DNA from: Methylobacterium aquaticum
GTDB taxonomy: Bacteria; Pseudomonadota; Alphaproteobacteria; Rhizobiales; Beijerinckiaceae
Length of the DNA stretch: 64,000 nucleotides
NCBI RefSeq assembly: GCF_016804325.1
Contig: NZ_CP043627.1
Location: 4,461,001 to 4,525,000, forward strand
Reading direction: 5' to 3'
Shown here: positions 45,380 through 54,800 of the stretch, in pieces
How the letters are laid out: each line of letters starts with the position of its first letter
Numbering within the stretch: the stretch's first letter is position 1
The notes under the pieces: model-generated
Seen by the model: the letters and a program-made list of their open reading frames with translations, nothing else
Told to the model about the DNA's origin: nothing
The model's database searches: none
Program-made: the position numbers and the translations under genes

Positions 45380-45420
45380 CCCCCAAGGGCCCAGGCGCAC
45401 GCCCGGACGGCCCTCAGGGG
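45380..45420 (-). promoter_or_regulatory. Attenuator-like hairpin of the leuA leader
   Basis: On the minus strand CCCCTGAGGGCC pairs (with a small bulge) with GGGCCCTTGGGG around an inner CCGGGC/GCCTGG stem and GTGC loop. The leader-peptide stop codon lies in its 5' arm. No T run follows, so terminator activity is uncertain. Confidence 0.5.
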
Positions 45421-45518
45421 CTGATAAGGAGAAGAAGGCCGCCGAGAAGGAGCGCGCGCGCCCGCGCCGCCGAGAGGGCGGTCGTCGGAAGCGTCAGCGG
45501 GGAGCCGGCATGAGCCAC
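45414..45518 (-). CDS. Leucine-rich leader peptide of leuA (LeuL-type)
   Basis: A 34-residue peptide starts at GTG 45518 with AGGAG 9 nt upstream. Its end reads RALLLGGLLLLISP: seven leucine codons in nine positions just before the stop, which overlaps a GC-rich hairpin. This is the classic layout of ribosome-mediated attenuation: leucine shortage stalls the ribosome on the Leu codons and changes downstream folding so that leuA is transcribed. Leader-peptide control of leuA is known in proteobacteria; here it is inferred from sequence. Confidence 0.65.
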   Translation of the reverse strand: MAHAGSPLTLPTTALSAARARALLLGGLLLLISP

Positions 45519-45719
45519 GGCTCGCGTCTCCTGAAGGGTTACGGAACCCGGGGCGAGGGTGGCTTGTGTACCGGGCCCGCGGAACGATGACAAGGGCATG
45601 ATGACGCGGGAGCGATGACGAGCCGCGGCCGGCCCTTGCGCCGTACCGCGATTGACCGCCCCGTCCGTGCTTGCGACAAGCTCGGCTTTACGTGTTCAAT
45701 CCCAAGGTGGAGCCTTCCC

Positions 45720-46052
45720 GTGTCGTCCTGGAAGCCCGGATTCGCCCTCGCAGCCGTCCTCGCCCTCGCCGCCTGCCAGTCGAAGCCGGCCGTGCCGCCG
45801 CCCGCCGCCGGGCTCGGCCCGGTCGCCGCGCTGCCCGCCGGGGCGCTGCCTGCCGGCACCGGCTGCGGTCCCGCCATCGCCCGCACCCAGGCGATCGTCG
45901 ACAGCGACGTCGCCACCGGCAACCTCAACGCCCCGGTCGGCAAGCGTTTCTCGGCCGATCTCGCCAACGCCTCCGCCGCCTGCGCCGCCGGCCGCGACGG
46001 CGAGGCGCTGCACCTGCTGGCCGCGGGCCGGTCGCGCTACGGCTATCCGTAG
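45720..46052 (+). CDS. Small lipoprotein of unknown function
   Basis: The 110-residue product starts at GTG 45720 (GGAG upstream) with a lipoprotein signal peptide: SWKPGFALAAVLALAAC, the lipobox LAAC placing lipidated cysteine at ~20. An Ala/Pro-rich spacer and a compact C-terminal region follow (ARTQAIVDSDVATGNLNAPV, then FSADLANASAACAAGRDGEA). No family name is known to me; similar small lipoproteins occur in Rhizobiales. It would be anchored in the periplasm. It is divergent from leuA. Confidence 0.75.
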   Translation: MSSWKPGFALAAVLALAACQSKPAVPPPAAGLGPVAALPAGALPAGTGCGPAIARTQAIVDSDVATGNLNAPVGKRFSADLANASAACAAGRDGEALHLLAAGRSRYGYP

Positions 46053-46103
46053 GCTCGTCGAGCCTGTCGGATCGGGACGACTCGATCGTTCCGACACTCT
46101 CCT

Positions 46104-46241
46104 CGTCATTCCGGGGCCGCGCAGCGGAGCCCGGAATCCAGAACCGCCGATGGTCCAGGATAAATCGGGGATCGTCCCGCCCTCTCCTGAAGCACCTGCG
46201 TTTCTGGATTCCGGGCTCCGCTTTCGCGGCCCCGGAATGAC
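46104..46241. repeat. Dispersed palindromic repeat, family C, copy 3
   Basis: The arms CGTCATTCCGGGGCCGCGCA.. and ..GCGGCCCCGGAATGAC enclose GGAGCCCGGAATCCAGAA and TCTGGATTCCGGGCTCC, as in the copy at 34929. It lies between the convergent lipoprotein and PLP-enzyme genes. Confidence 0.75.
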
Positions 46242-46270
46242 TCAGTGGGTATGATAAAGCTTGGGGACAG

Positions 46271-47578
46271 TTACGCGAGGTTTTCTAGAAAAGCCGCCCG
46301 CGCCGCCTGCTCCAGGTCGGCGATCAGGTCGCCGGCCTCTTCCAGCCCGGCATTGAAGCGGAACATCGCGCCCCCCTGTCGCATCGCCGGGTCGCGGCGC
46401 GGATGGACCGGCAGCACCAGCGAGACGTGGCCGCCCCAGCTCTCGGCGACGCGAAACAGCAGCAGCGCATCGACGAAGGCCTGAACCCGCTCGACCGGGA
46501 CCCCCTCGTCGAACACCACCGTGAACAGGCTGTTGCCGGCGCCGAAATACTGCCGGAAGCGGGCATGATACGGGCTCGCCGCCCGGACCGGGCTCAGGAT
46601 GTCGGCGGTAAAGGGCCTGTCCTCGAACCAGCCCATCAGCTTTGCGGCGGTGGCGGCGTGCCGGTCGAGCCGGTGTTCCGCGCTGTCGACCCGGTGGAGC
46701 AGGCGGGTGCAGGTCTGGGGCGAGACCGCGCCGTTGCCGCTGATCCGCAACTGCCGGCGCAGGCGGGCGAGATCGGCCTCGTCGCGGGCGACCACGATGC
46801 CGCTCGGCGTGTCGCCGTAGCCGCCCTCGTACTTCGTCGTCGCCTGGACCGCGAGGGCGATCCCGTGGTCGAGGGGCCGGAAGCGGACGTGGCTTCCCCA
46901 GGTGTTGTCCATCACCGTGCGGATCCCGGCCGCCCGCGCCGCCGCGACGAGGCCGGCGATGTCCGGGATCTCGAAGGTGCCGCTCGCCGGCGCCTCGAGA
47001 TAGAGCATCGTCTCGGCGGGCGCGACGCGCGTCCCGGCCTCGCGGATCAGGGCGGCGACCTCCTCGCCGGAGGCGCCGGCCGGGTAGGTCAGGAGTTCGG
47101 CGCGCCCCGTCTCGGACAGGTAGCGCCAGGCCGGGAAATAGAGGCCGTCGGGGATCAGCACGGCTCTGGGGGCGAACGCGTCGAGGACGGTCGCGATCGC
47201 CGCGAGGCCGGAGGCGCAGACGACCGCGCCGGCGCCGCCATGGAGCCGCGCGAACTTCGCGCAGACCGCCTCGGCCTCCGGCGACAGGACGACGCCGTAT
47301 TCGGCGCCGCCATAGGGCGCGCGGCCCGCCGCATCGGCCGCCTCGTAGTCGCCGAGGCTGTCGAAGCCGACGCTGCTCTGGCCCACCGAGCCGAGAGCGG
47401 ACGAGGCGCGGGCCTCCCCGAGGCCGCTCGGGTTGAGGTGGCCGCGCGACGCCGCGAGATCGAGGATCGGGGCGTGGATCGCCCGCGTCTCCGGCCCGCA
47501 CCCGTCCAGGAACGCCTTACGCCGCTCGATCTTGGAGCCGGCCACGGCGGGGGAGGAGGTGTGGGGGGCACGCAGCAC
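46271..47578 (-). CDS. PLP-dependent Cys/Met-metabolism enzyme (cystathionine lyase/synthase family)
   Basis: The 435-residue PLP enzyme has the family course: SALGSVGQSSVGFDSLGDYE at the N-terminus, YGVVLSPEAEAVCAKFARLHGGAGAVVCASGLAAI (in two parts, the PLP phosphate site), LYLEAPASGTFEIPDI, TVMDNTWGS and QATTKYEGGYGDTPSG, where the lysine of TKY forms the Schiff base. It resembles cystathionine beta-lyase (MetC) but the exact reaction (lyase, gamma-synthase or other) is not clear. GTG 47578 with AAGGA upstream is taken as the start. Downstream of it lies the AT-richer island. Confidence 0.85.
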   Translation of the reverse strand: MLRAPHTSSPAVAGSKIERRKAFLDGCGPETRAIHAPILDLAASRGHLNPSGLGEARASSALGSVGQSSVGFDSLGDYEAADAAGRAPYGGAEYGVVLSPEAEAVCAKFARLHGGAGAVVCASGLAAIATVLDAFAPRAVLIPDGLYFPAWRYLSETGRAELLTYPAGASGEEVAALIREAGTRVAPAETMLYLEAPASGTFEIPDIAGLVAAARAAGIRTVMDNTWGSHVRFRPLDHGIALAVQATTKYEGGYGDTPSGIVVARDEADLARLRRQLRISGNGAVSPQTCTRLLHRVDSAEHRLDRHAATAAKLMGWFEDRPFTADILSPVRAASPYHARFRQYFGAGNSLFTVVFDEGVPVERVQAFVDALLLFRVAESWGGHVSLVLPVHPRRDPAMRQGGAMFRFNAGLEEAGDLIADLEQAARAAFLENLA

Positions 47579-47761
47579 GGCGCAATTCCTTCCAGAGCGA
47601 TGGTCCGGCGAGGACACAGCCTTCGGGGGGCATGCCGTATAGGCCCAACCCTTGCCGTGGGCCAACAAGTGAGCGCATGCGGTCTAGGGATGGCGTCGGC
47701 GTGCCAGATTGCATGTCGGCGAGCGGACGTTCTCGATGGCTTTTATAGCAGAATATCGATA

Positions 47762-48709
47762 TTATTTCGATCTTATGATATTGATCGCCTCCGAAATATC
47801 GTCTCTCGGCGGCTCATTGCTGTAATGCCTGTGCAGCGCCTCGCTGAGCGTGGATTCAACGCCCGTGCCGTTCGTTCTGGCCCAGGCAACGATCCTGATC
47901 GTTATTTCCCCGGTAGAGCTGAAATCATCAACCATGAAAATAGGACTTTCTGATCGAGCGACTTCCCAATATCGATCCTTGCGTCGATATGATTTGTCAC
48001 AGATTTCGTACGATACAGAGCCTACATTCTGATCGGCGCCTCTGACGTACAGCACGATGTTGTAATGCCCGTTCGTTACATCGAGGCCGCCGTCTTCCTT
48101 GTCGCAGAATTTCGCCATCAATTCGGGCCGCGCATAAAAAATGAGACGGGTCGCGGTCGCGGGCGAGTTCATGTGCAGCTTGATTTGGCTTTCGTCATAT
48201 CCGGAAACTTTTAGCTCGATTTGGGCCAGCGAGAAAGCGGCGCCCAGAGTGCATGAGTTCGCGAGCGCCGAATAAAATCTCGTAGAAAATCTGATTGCCG
48301 CCTGATCCTGTATCTCGCTATCCGCTCCTATGACGGCGTCGATGAATGGCAGTATTGCATCTGACAAATTTGCAGAGTAGCATGCATTGAGAAATACCAC
48401 TTGCGGACGGCGCGCGATGTTACTGAGAATTTTTGCAAAATCTTTTGCCGTCAGGACGGCAGTTGCTTGATCGTCCCCTGTCAGGGAAATACCAACATCC
48501 CCGAATTTCAGTCCGTGGCCTGCAAAATGCAAGATGTCGGGCGGGTCCGTCACAAGAATATCGATACGATCCTTCGCGCGTGTCTCCGGCGAGTGACGGA
48601 TCAAGAAATTGGAACCCGATCCAACGACCTCCTGGATGTTCCGAACCTCTTCCTGAAGTCGAAGCGGCTCATCCTTTGAGTTCGATGTAACGATCAAGAG
48701 TCGCGGCAT
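47762..48709 (-). CDS. CHAT-domain (caspase-like) protease with C-terminal probable pYEATS domain
   Basis: The 315-residue protein has a CHAT caspase-fold peptidase at ~1-205, with the catalytic histidine (H65) in DILHFAGHG and the catalytic cysteine (C110) in PQVVFLNACYSA, both in the conserved CHAT context. Residues ~212-296 (GHYNIVLYVRGADQNVGSVS, RYWEVARSESPIFMVDDFSS, EITIRIVAWARTNG) form an immunoglobulin-like beta-sandwich that fits the prokaryotic YEATS (pYEATS) domain found with caspase-like enzymes. It starts 41 bp after the amidase gene and they form an operon. Codon usage is more AT-rich than surroundings, suggesting transfer. CHAT proteases with such partners occur in bacterial conflict systems; the trigger and target here are unknown. 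Confidence 0.8.
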   Translation of the reverse strand: MPRLLIVTSNSKDEPLRLQEEVRNIQEVVGSGSNFLIRHSPETRAKDRIDILVTDPPDILHFAGHGLKFGDVGISLTGDDQATAVLTAKDFAKILSNIARRPQVVFLNACYSANLSDAILPFIDAVIGADSEIQDQAAIRFSTRFYSALANSCTLGAAFSLAQIELKVSGYDESQIKLHMNSPATATRLIFYARPELMAKFCDKEDGGLDVTNGHYNIVLYVRGADQNVGSVSYEICDKSYRRKDRYWEVARSESPIFMVDDFSSTGEITIRIVAWARTNGTGVESTLSEALHRHYSNEPPRDDISEAINIIRSK

Positions 48710-48750
48710 GATCCTTCTCGCGCTGATTTCGAAGGTTGTCGATATTGCGC

Positions 48751-49791
48751 TCAGCTCCTGATGCTCAGCCAGCCGACCGCGATATCATCGAAGTCATTCG
48801 ATCTGTTCAGCCAAGCAGGAACACAGATGCCGCTCACCTCTCCCAACGTCCGACGTGTCGCTCTATTATAGGCATCTGCATACAGGGTCGAGCAGAGGAC
48901 CGCATCGCTTACCGGGTGGCGGTCGCCGTCATCATGAAAATTTTTGCCTCCAAATGTCACCTCATACCATATTTTCGCAGCCGCCATGATATCGTATGAT
49001 TCTCTCAGCTTCCTGAGTGCATTGATGCAAAGTTTCCATCTCTCGACATCGCTCGACAGATGCTTTGGTCGGCGAAATCTGAGCCGATAATCACCTTGAC
49101 AATAATCATAGATGCTCGATATTTTGACCGTTCCGCCCTTGAGATGACTCTCGTAATCGGCTTCGACGACGTTCTCGCCGTCGCCAAGATACATGGCTGC
49201 ATGAGTCCAGATCGCATCGAGCGGCACATAGCCTCCTTGATGCTGAACGCGATAGATCTTTTCCGAAATACCCGTCGGCACGGTTGCGCTGGATAATAGC
49301 AAGTCCCCCGGGAGGAGACCGGATGTATTCAAAACCTTGCCAAATTTTCGAGTTTTGATCGGTAAGGCGTGAGGTATATTGATGCTGTCGCTGGCGGCGT
49401 AGCCCGGATCCAGATGCAGAAGGCTCTGTAAGCCGCTTTTGATTTCGGCCTGAAGATTTTCGGCGGCCTCGTCGTCCGCGTCCGGCGGATCCCGATCTGC
49501 ATGCATGGACGAGTGTTCTTTGCGAAAAAAATCGAAGATGCTTGATGCCCGTGCAACGGCAGGAGCTTGGCGGTCTGAAACCGTGATGATGTGATTGCCG
49601 TCCGATTCACGGATGTGAACTTGATCGCCGACCCTGATACCCATCTCACCGAAATTTCTTCCGGCATGCCCCGAAACGTCTGCCGACACGAACGATATCG
49701 TTTGTGCGGCGTCTTTTATATATATGTATCCAAAGTCATTATCAGAAATCCTTGAGACTTGGCCGGATGAAATTTGCAGTTTTTCGGTCAT
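48751..49791 (-). CDS. Cold-shock-like OB-fold + permuted NlpC/P60 (YiiX-like) cysteine amidase/protease
   Basis: The 346-residue protein has two parts. Residues ~9-75 (GQVSRISDNDFGYIYIKDAA, VGDQVHIRES) resemble a cold-shock/S1-like OB fold that may bind nucleic acid. After an acidic linker, residues ~155-340 resemble the permuted papain-like YaeF/YiiX group: LPGDLLLSS (~160), a catalytic histidine H197 in IWTHAAMYLGDGENVVEADY, acidic E210, and catalytic cysteine C300 in AVLCSTLYADAY. ATG 49791 has GGAGA 7 nt upstream; a start at 49812 would add seven residues. It is the first gene of a two-gene unit with the CHAT protease, with the same atypical composition. Assignments rest on motifs only. 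Confidence 0.7.
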   Translation of the reverse strand: MTEKLQISSGQVSRISDNDFGYIYIKDAAQTISFVSADVSGHAGRNFGEMGIRVGDQVHIRESDGNHIITVSDRQAPAVARASSIFDFFRKEHSSMHADRDPPDADDEAAENLQAEIKSGLQSLLHLDPGYAASDSINIPHALPIKTRKFGKVLNTSGLLPGDLLLSSATVPTGISEKIYRVQHQGGYVPLDAIWTHAAMYLGDGENVVEADYESHLKGGTVKISSIYDYCQGDYRLRFRRPKHLSSDVERWKLCINALRKLRESYDIMAAAKIWYEVTFGGKNFHDDGDRHPVSDAVLCSTLYADAYNRATRRTLGEVSGICVPAWLNRSNDFDDIAVGWLSIRS

Positions 49792-50123
49792 TTCAATCTC
49801 CATGGCCATCACATCTGCGTCGATGCACAGGTTGCCAGCCGAAATGGCGTTCTATTCCCGCGGTATATTTTGCCATGAAAGCCGGAACAAGATTTACTGT
49901 CAAGTCTTGCAAACGCGACGACGCTCGTCTGTTCCGGAGCCGAAAGGCGGTGGAGGAACCTCCGGACGTCAAGGGCTTGAATCGCGATGACGGCATCACG
50001 GCCAAGGGGGAACCGCGAGAGCCGGAGGCGATTGGATCGCGCAGAGGCCATGCGCCGGCTGCAAATGCGCCGACGGACCGTACGAAGCACACAGAAGCGC
50101 CCGACAGGAGCCCGGCCGACCCG

Positions 50124-50318
50124 ATGCAATCCCCGCCCGACAACCTCGACGCCCACGCCCTCGGCCGCGCCGCCCCCGAGAAGGGCCTCGCCCGCGAGGC
50201 CTGCCCCTATGCCGAGGGCACCGAGGCGCGGGAGCTCTGGCTTTCCGGCTACGACGAGGCCGTGGCGGCGGGCGCGGAGCCCGTGACCGGCGGCATCAAG
50301 CGCGAACCGGGCCGCTGA
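50124..50318 (+). CDS. Ribosome modulation factor-like protein
   Basis: The 64-residue protein has the Rmf-like pattern ALGRAAPEKGLAREACPY followed by EARELWLSGYDEAVAA: the alternating G/A helix, CPY, and the W-L-x-G-Y/W-x-E-A helix. E. coli Rmf dimerises ribosomes in stationary phase; alphaproteobacterial relatives are short and mostly untested. ATG 50124 is taken as the start; the frame extends upstream into the border of the AT-richer island without family similarity. It lies 8 bp before the MFS gene. Confidence 0.7.
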   Translation: MQSPPDNLDAHALGRAAPEKGLAREACPYAEGTEARELWLSGYDEAVAAGAEPVTGGIKREPGR

Positions 50319-50326
50319 CGCCCGGC

Positions 50327-51649
50327 ATGGACGCGCGCGACTTGGGTCCCGCAGACCGTCCCGGCCTCGACCGCAAGGCGGTCGGCGCCGTGGTGCTCGG
50401 CAACGCCCTCGAATTCTACGACTTCACCGTCTACGCCTTCTTCGCCAAGGCGATCGGCGAGGCGTTCTTTCCGGCCTCCGATGCGAGCCACAGCCTGCTC
50501 GCGTCGCTCGCCCTGTTCGGCGTCGGCTACGTCATGCGGCCGATCGGCGGCGTCCTGATCGGGGCCCTGGCGGATCGGTCGGGGCGCAAGCCCGCCATGC
50601 TCGTCACCATCGCGCTGATGGCGCTCGGCATGCTGATGCTCGCCGCCTGCCCGGGTTACGCCCAGATCGGCGGATGGGCGCAGGCGATCGTCATCGCCGG
50701 CCGGCTGATCCAGGGCCTGGCGCTCGGCGGCGAGGTCGGCCCCTCGACCGCCTACCTGCTGGAAGCCGCGCCGCCCAAGCACCGCGGCTTCGTCACCAGC
50801 TGGCAGATCGCCAGCCAGGGTTGCGCGGCACTCTTCGCCGGCCTGCTGGCGACGGCGCTCGCGCTGACGATCGGCGATGCCGCCATGGCGGAATGGGGCT
50901 GGCGGGTGATGTTCCTGGTCGGCCTCGCCGTCGTGCCGGTCGGCCTCGTCATCCGCAGCCACCTGCCGGAGACCGGCGGTGTCGCGAAGGACCCGGACGC
51001 CGCGTCCTCGACCGGGGCGGTGATCGGCCGGTTGCTTCGCGAGCACGGGCGCCTGCTCGGGCTGACCTTCCTGGTCATCGCCGCCTCGACGGTCTCGAAC
51101 GCCGTCGGCACCAACATGCCGGTCTATGCCGGCGCGACCCTGGGCCTGTCCGAGACGGTCGCGACCGCGGTGCCGATCGCCCTCGGCCTCGCCTCGGTCG
51201 TCTTTCCCCTGCTGGGCGGGTACCTCGCCGACCGCTACGGCCGCCGCCCGGTGATGATCTGGCCCCGCGCCCTGATCCTGCTGCTGGCGGTCCCGGCCTT
51301 CGCCTGGCTCCTGCATTTGCCGGGGCCGCTCGCCGTCTACGCCGTGACCTTCCTGCTCTCGGCCCTGTCCTCGATCAACGCGGCGGCGATCATCGTCGGC
51401 ATCCCGGAATCCCTGCCGCGCGCGGTGCGCAGCTCGGGCCTCGCCATCGTCTACGCGCTCGCGGTCTCGGTGTTCGGGGGCAGCACCAACTACGTCATCA
51501 ACTGGCTGATCGCCACGACCGGCGACCGGATGGCGCCGGCCTACTACCTCGCCGCCTTCAGCCTCGTGGGAACGGTGGCGGCGTGGATGCTGCCGGAGAC
51601 GCGAAGAAGGGTTCTGGACGAGGGGGAGGGGCGTCGGCAGGCGGGTTGA
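50327..51649 (+). CDS. MFS transporter, metabolite:H+ symporter (MHS) type
   Basis: The 440-residue protein has twelve membrane segments. The MHS signatures are present: GNALEFYDFTVYAFFAKAIG (~26-45) in TM1, MRPIGGVLIGALADRSGRKP (~70-89, the loop 2-3 motif), LIQGLALGGEVGPSTAYLLE (~128-147) and YLADRYGRRPVMIW in the second half. This family includes citrate, proline/betaine, alpha-ketoglutarate and shikimate carriers, so an organic acid or compatible solute is the likely cargo; the substrate cannot be narrowed down. It is 8 bp downstream of the Rmf-like gene. Confidence 0.9.
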   Translation: MDARDLGPADRPGLDRKAVGAVVLGNALEFYDFTVYAFFAKAIGEAFFPASDASHSLLASLALFGVGYVMRPIGGVLIGALADRSGRKPAMLVTIALMALGMLMLAACPGYAQIGGWAQAIVIAGRLIQGLALGGEVGPSTAYLLEAAPPKHRGFVTSWQIASQGCAALFAGLLATALALTIGDAAMAEWGWRVMFLVGLAVVPVGLVIRSHLPETGGVAKDPDAASSTGAVIGRLLREHGRLLGLTFLVIAASTVSNAVGTNMPVYAGATLGLSETVATAVPIALGLASVVFPLLGGYLADRYGRRPVMIWPRALILLLAVPAFAWLLHLPGPLAVYAVTFLLSALSSINAAAIIVGIPESLPRAVRSSGLAIVYALAVSVFGGSTNYVINWLIATTGDRMAPAYYLAAFSLVGTVAAWMLPETRRRVLDEGEGRRQAG

Positions 51650-51821
51650 GCCATCGACCGAATGGGCATCCGTCCGGCGTGCGAGCGAGGGCCTCGATCG
51701 CTCCTTGAAAATTCCGCCGAACCGGCGCCCGCACCACGGGGCGATGCCGGCGGTCGGGCGTTTCATGATCGAGATGAGGACGACGCGGCGCCCGCCTCGA
51801 GGCCCGCGAGAGCACGGTGAC

Positions 51822-54800
51822 ATGAGCAGCAAGACCGCCTCCACGCAACGCTGGCGCTTCCTCGCCCCCGGACGGCGCCTGCCGGGTTCGCCGCTGGCCT
51901 TCCTCCTCCTCGCCGTCGCGGTGGCGGCCGGCGGCTGGAACTATGCCGCGGGCACCCGCAGCCGGGCCGAGGCCGAGCGGCTGGGGCGCGTGATGGCGCT
52001 GAGCGAGCACGTCCTGTCGAGCATGAAGGACCTCGAGACCGGCCAGCGCGGCTACGTGCTCACCGGCCGCGAGGATTACCTCCAGCCCTACGAGGCGGCG
52101 CTCGCCCGGATCGACGGCGAGCTCGCCGCCATCGACGCCGTCACCCCCGACTGGGGGGTGCGCGAGCGCCGCCGGGGCGTGATCGCGGCCGAGAGGGACT
52201 ACGCCGCCCGCGTCGTCGCCGCGCGCCGGACCGGCGGCCAGGAGGCCGCCCTCGCCCTGATCCAGACCGGGGAGGGCAAGCGCGTCATGGATGCGGTGCG
52301 CGAGACGACGCGGGAGGTCCAGGACCGGGCGGCCACCGAGCTGCGCCGCCTCGCGAAGGCCGAGGCCGTGCGCTCGCCGCTCCTGTCCCTCGTGACGCTC
52401 GCCGCCGCGCTCGCCGCCGTCGGTCTCCTGGCGCGGCTCGCCCTGGTGCGCCGCCGCGAGAGCCAGCGCATGGCCGACCTGCTCGAGAGCGTCCTGGAGA
52501 ACGCGCCGGTCGGCCTCGGCTTCCTCGACCGCGATCTCAACCTCCAGCACATGAACCGGGCGCTCGGCAACATGAGCGAGCGCGGCTTCGGCGCCGATCT
52601 CGGCGCGCCGATCTGGGCGCTGCTGCCGTCCCTGCGCGACGAACTCGGGCCGAAGCTGGCGGCCGCCCGCGACAACGGGCTCGTCACCGCCAATGTCGCG
52701 GTCGCGGTGCCGGCCCCGAGCGCGCCGGGCGGGATCCGCCATTTCGAGGCGAGCTTCTTCCCCTTGCGCCGCCGCGGCAAGGGCCCCGAGGGCGAGCGGG
52801 CCGACGGCGTCGGCATCGTGATGAACGACGTGACCTTGGGCAAACTCGCCGAGCGGCGCCTCGTCGACAGCGAGGAGCGGTTCCGCTCGCTCACCGAAGC
52901 CACCTCGGCCATCGTCTGGACCACCACGCCGGACGGCGCCTTCCGCCAGGCCGCTTCGGAATGGACCCGCTTCACCGGCCAGGCGCCGGCCGAGGCCGCC
53001 GGCCACGGCTTCCTGGAGGCGATCCACCCCGACGACCGGGAGGCGACCCGGGATGCCTGGGAGCGGGCGGTGGCCTCGCGCACGCTCTACGCCATCGAGC
53101 ACCGGTTGCGCCGCCATGACGGCGTCTGGCGCCACATGGAGGGCCGCGCCGTCCCGATCCTGGAGGAGGATGGCCGGGTGCGCGAATGGGTCGGGGCGCA
53201 TGCCGACGTCACCGCCCGCCGGGAGGCCGAGCTGGCGCTGGAGGCGGCCAAGGAGGCCGCCGAGGAGGCCAACCGCGCCAAGAGCCAGTTCCTCGCCAAC
53301 ATGAGCCACGAACTGCGCACCCCGCTCTCCGCGGTGATCGGCTATTCGGAGATGCTGCAGGAGGAGATGGAGGATCTCGGCGAGGAGAGCCTGCTCGCCG
53401 ACATGCGCAAGATCGAGGCGAATGCCCGCCACCTGCTCGGCCTCATCAACGACGTGCTCGACCTCTCGAAGATCGAGGCCGAGCGGATGGAGGTCTTCGC
53501 CGAGGATATCGACGTCGCCGAGACCGTCCGGGAGGTCGCCACCACGGTCGACGCCCTGGTGGTGAAGAAGGGCAACGCGTTGAGCCTCGGTCTCGGCGAC
53601 GATCTCGGCCGGGCGCATACCGACGCGACGAAGCTGCGGCAGTGCCTGATCAACCTCCTGAGCAACGCCGCCAAGTTCACCGAGGGCGGCACGATCACGC
53701 TGCGCGCCGAACGCGAGCATCGCGAGGGCGGCGACCGGCTGCGGTTCACCGTCACCGACACCGGCATCGGCATGAGCGAGGAGCAGCAGGCCCGGCTGTT
53801 CCAGCGCTTCACCCAGGCCGATGCCTCGACCACCCGCCGCTTCGGCGGCACCGGGCTCGGGCTCGCCATCACCCGGGCCTTCGCGCAGATGCTCGGCGGC
53901 GAGATCTCCGTTCAGAGCCGGCTCGGGGAGGGCACCACCTTCACCCTGGAGCTGCCGGCGCTCTACGAGGAGCGCGCCCCGGCCGAGCCCGCCGGCGCGC
54001 TCGCGCCCGAGGCACCGGCAAGCGCGGGCGCACCGCCCGATACCGGCTCCAACCTCGTCCTCGTCGTCGACGACGACCCGGCGACCCGCGACCTTCTCGC
54101 CCGCTTCCTGCGCCGGGACGGGTTCACGGTCGCCATCGCCGCCGACGGCCGGGCCGGGCTGGAGCAGGCGCGGCTCCTGCGCCCCCGCGTCGTCCTCCTC
54201 GACGTGACGATGCCGCGGATGGATGGCTGGGCGGTGTTGCGGGCGCTGCGCGCCGACCCGGATTTCGGTGCGACGCCGGTCATCATGGTCACGGTGCTCG
54301 ACGAGCAGAACCTCGCCTTCTCCCTCGGCGCCACCGACTACCTGCACAAGCCGGTCGAGTGGGGGGCGCTCAAGGAGGCGATGGAGCGCTTCCGGCCCGC
54401 CATCCACGAAGGCCCGGTCCTGGTGGTCGACGACGACCCCGACGTGCGCGAGCGCATGACCACCATGCTGACCCGCGAGGGCTGGCGGGTAGCAACGGCC
54501 GAGAACGGGCTCGCCGGCCTGGAGGCGGTCGGGGTGCGCAAGCCCGGCCTGATCCTCCTCGACCTGATGATGCCGGAACTGGACGGGTTCGGCTTCCTGC
54601 GGTCTTTACGCGACCGTCCGGAATGGCGCGACATCCCGGTCGTCGTGCTCACCGCCAAGGACGTCACCGCGGAGGACCGCCGCCGCCTCGCCGGCCAGGC
54701 CGACCGCATCCTGCCCAAGGCCGGCCTCGGCATGGCCGATCTCGCGGCGACCCTGCGGGGGCTGATGAGCCCGGGAGTGGCGGGGGACGGGGCGGAGGCG

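Noticed and set aside
51558..54407. A 949-codon open frame antisense to the hybrid histidine kinase
   Set aside because: Composition is low-complexity antisense; the plus-strand frame has clear kinase and receiver motifs.
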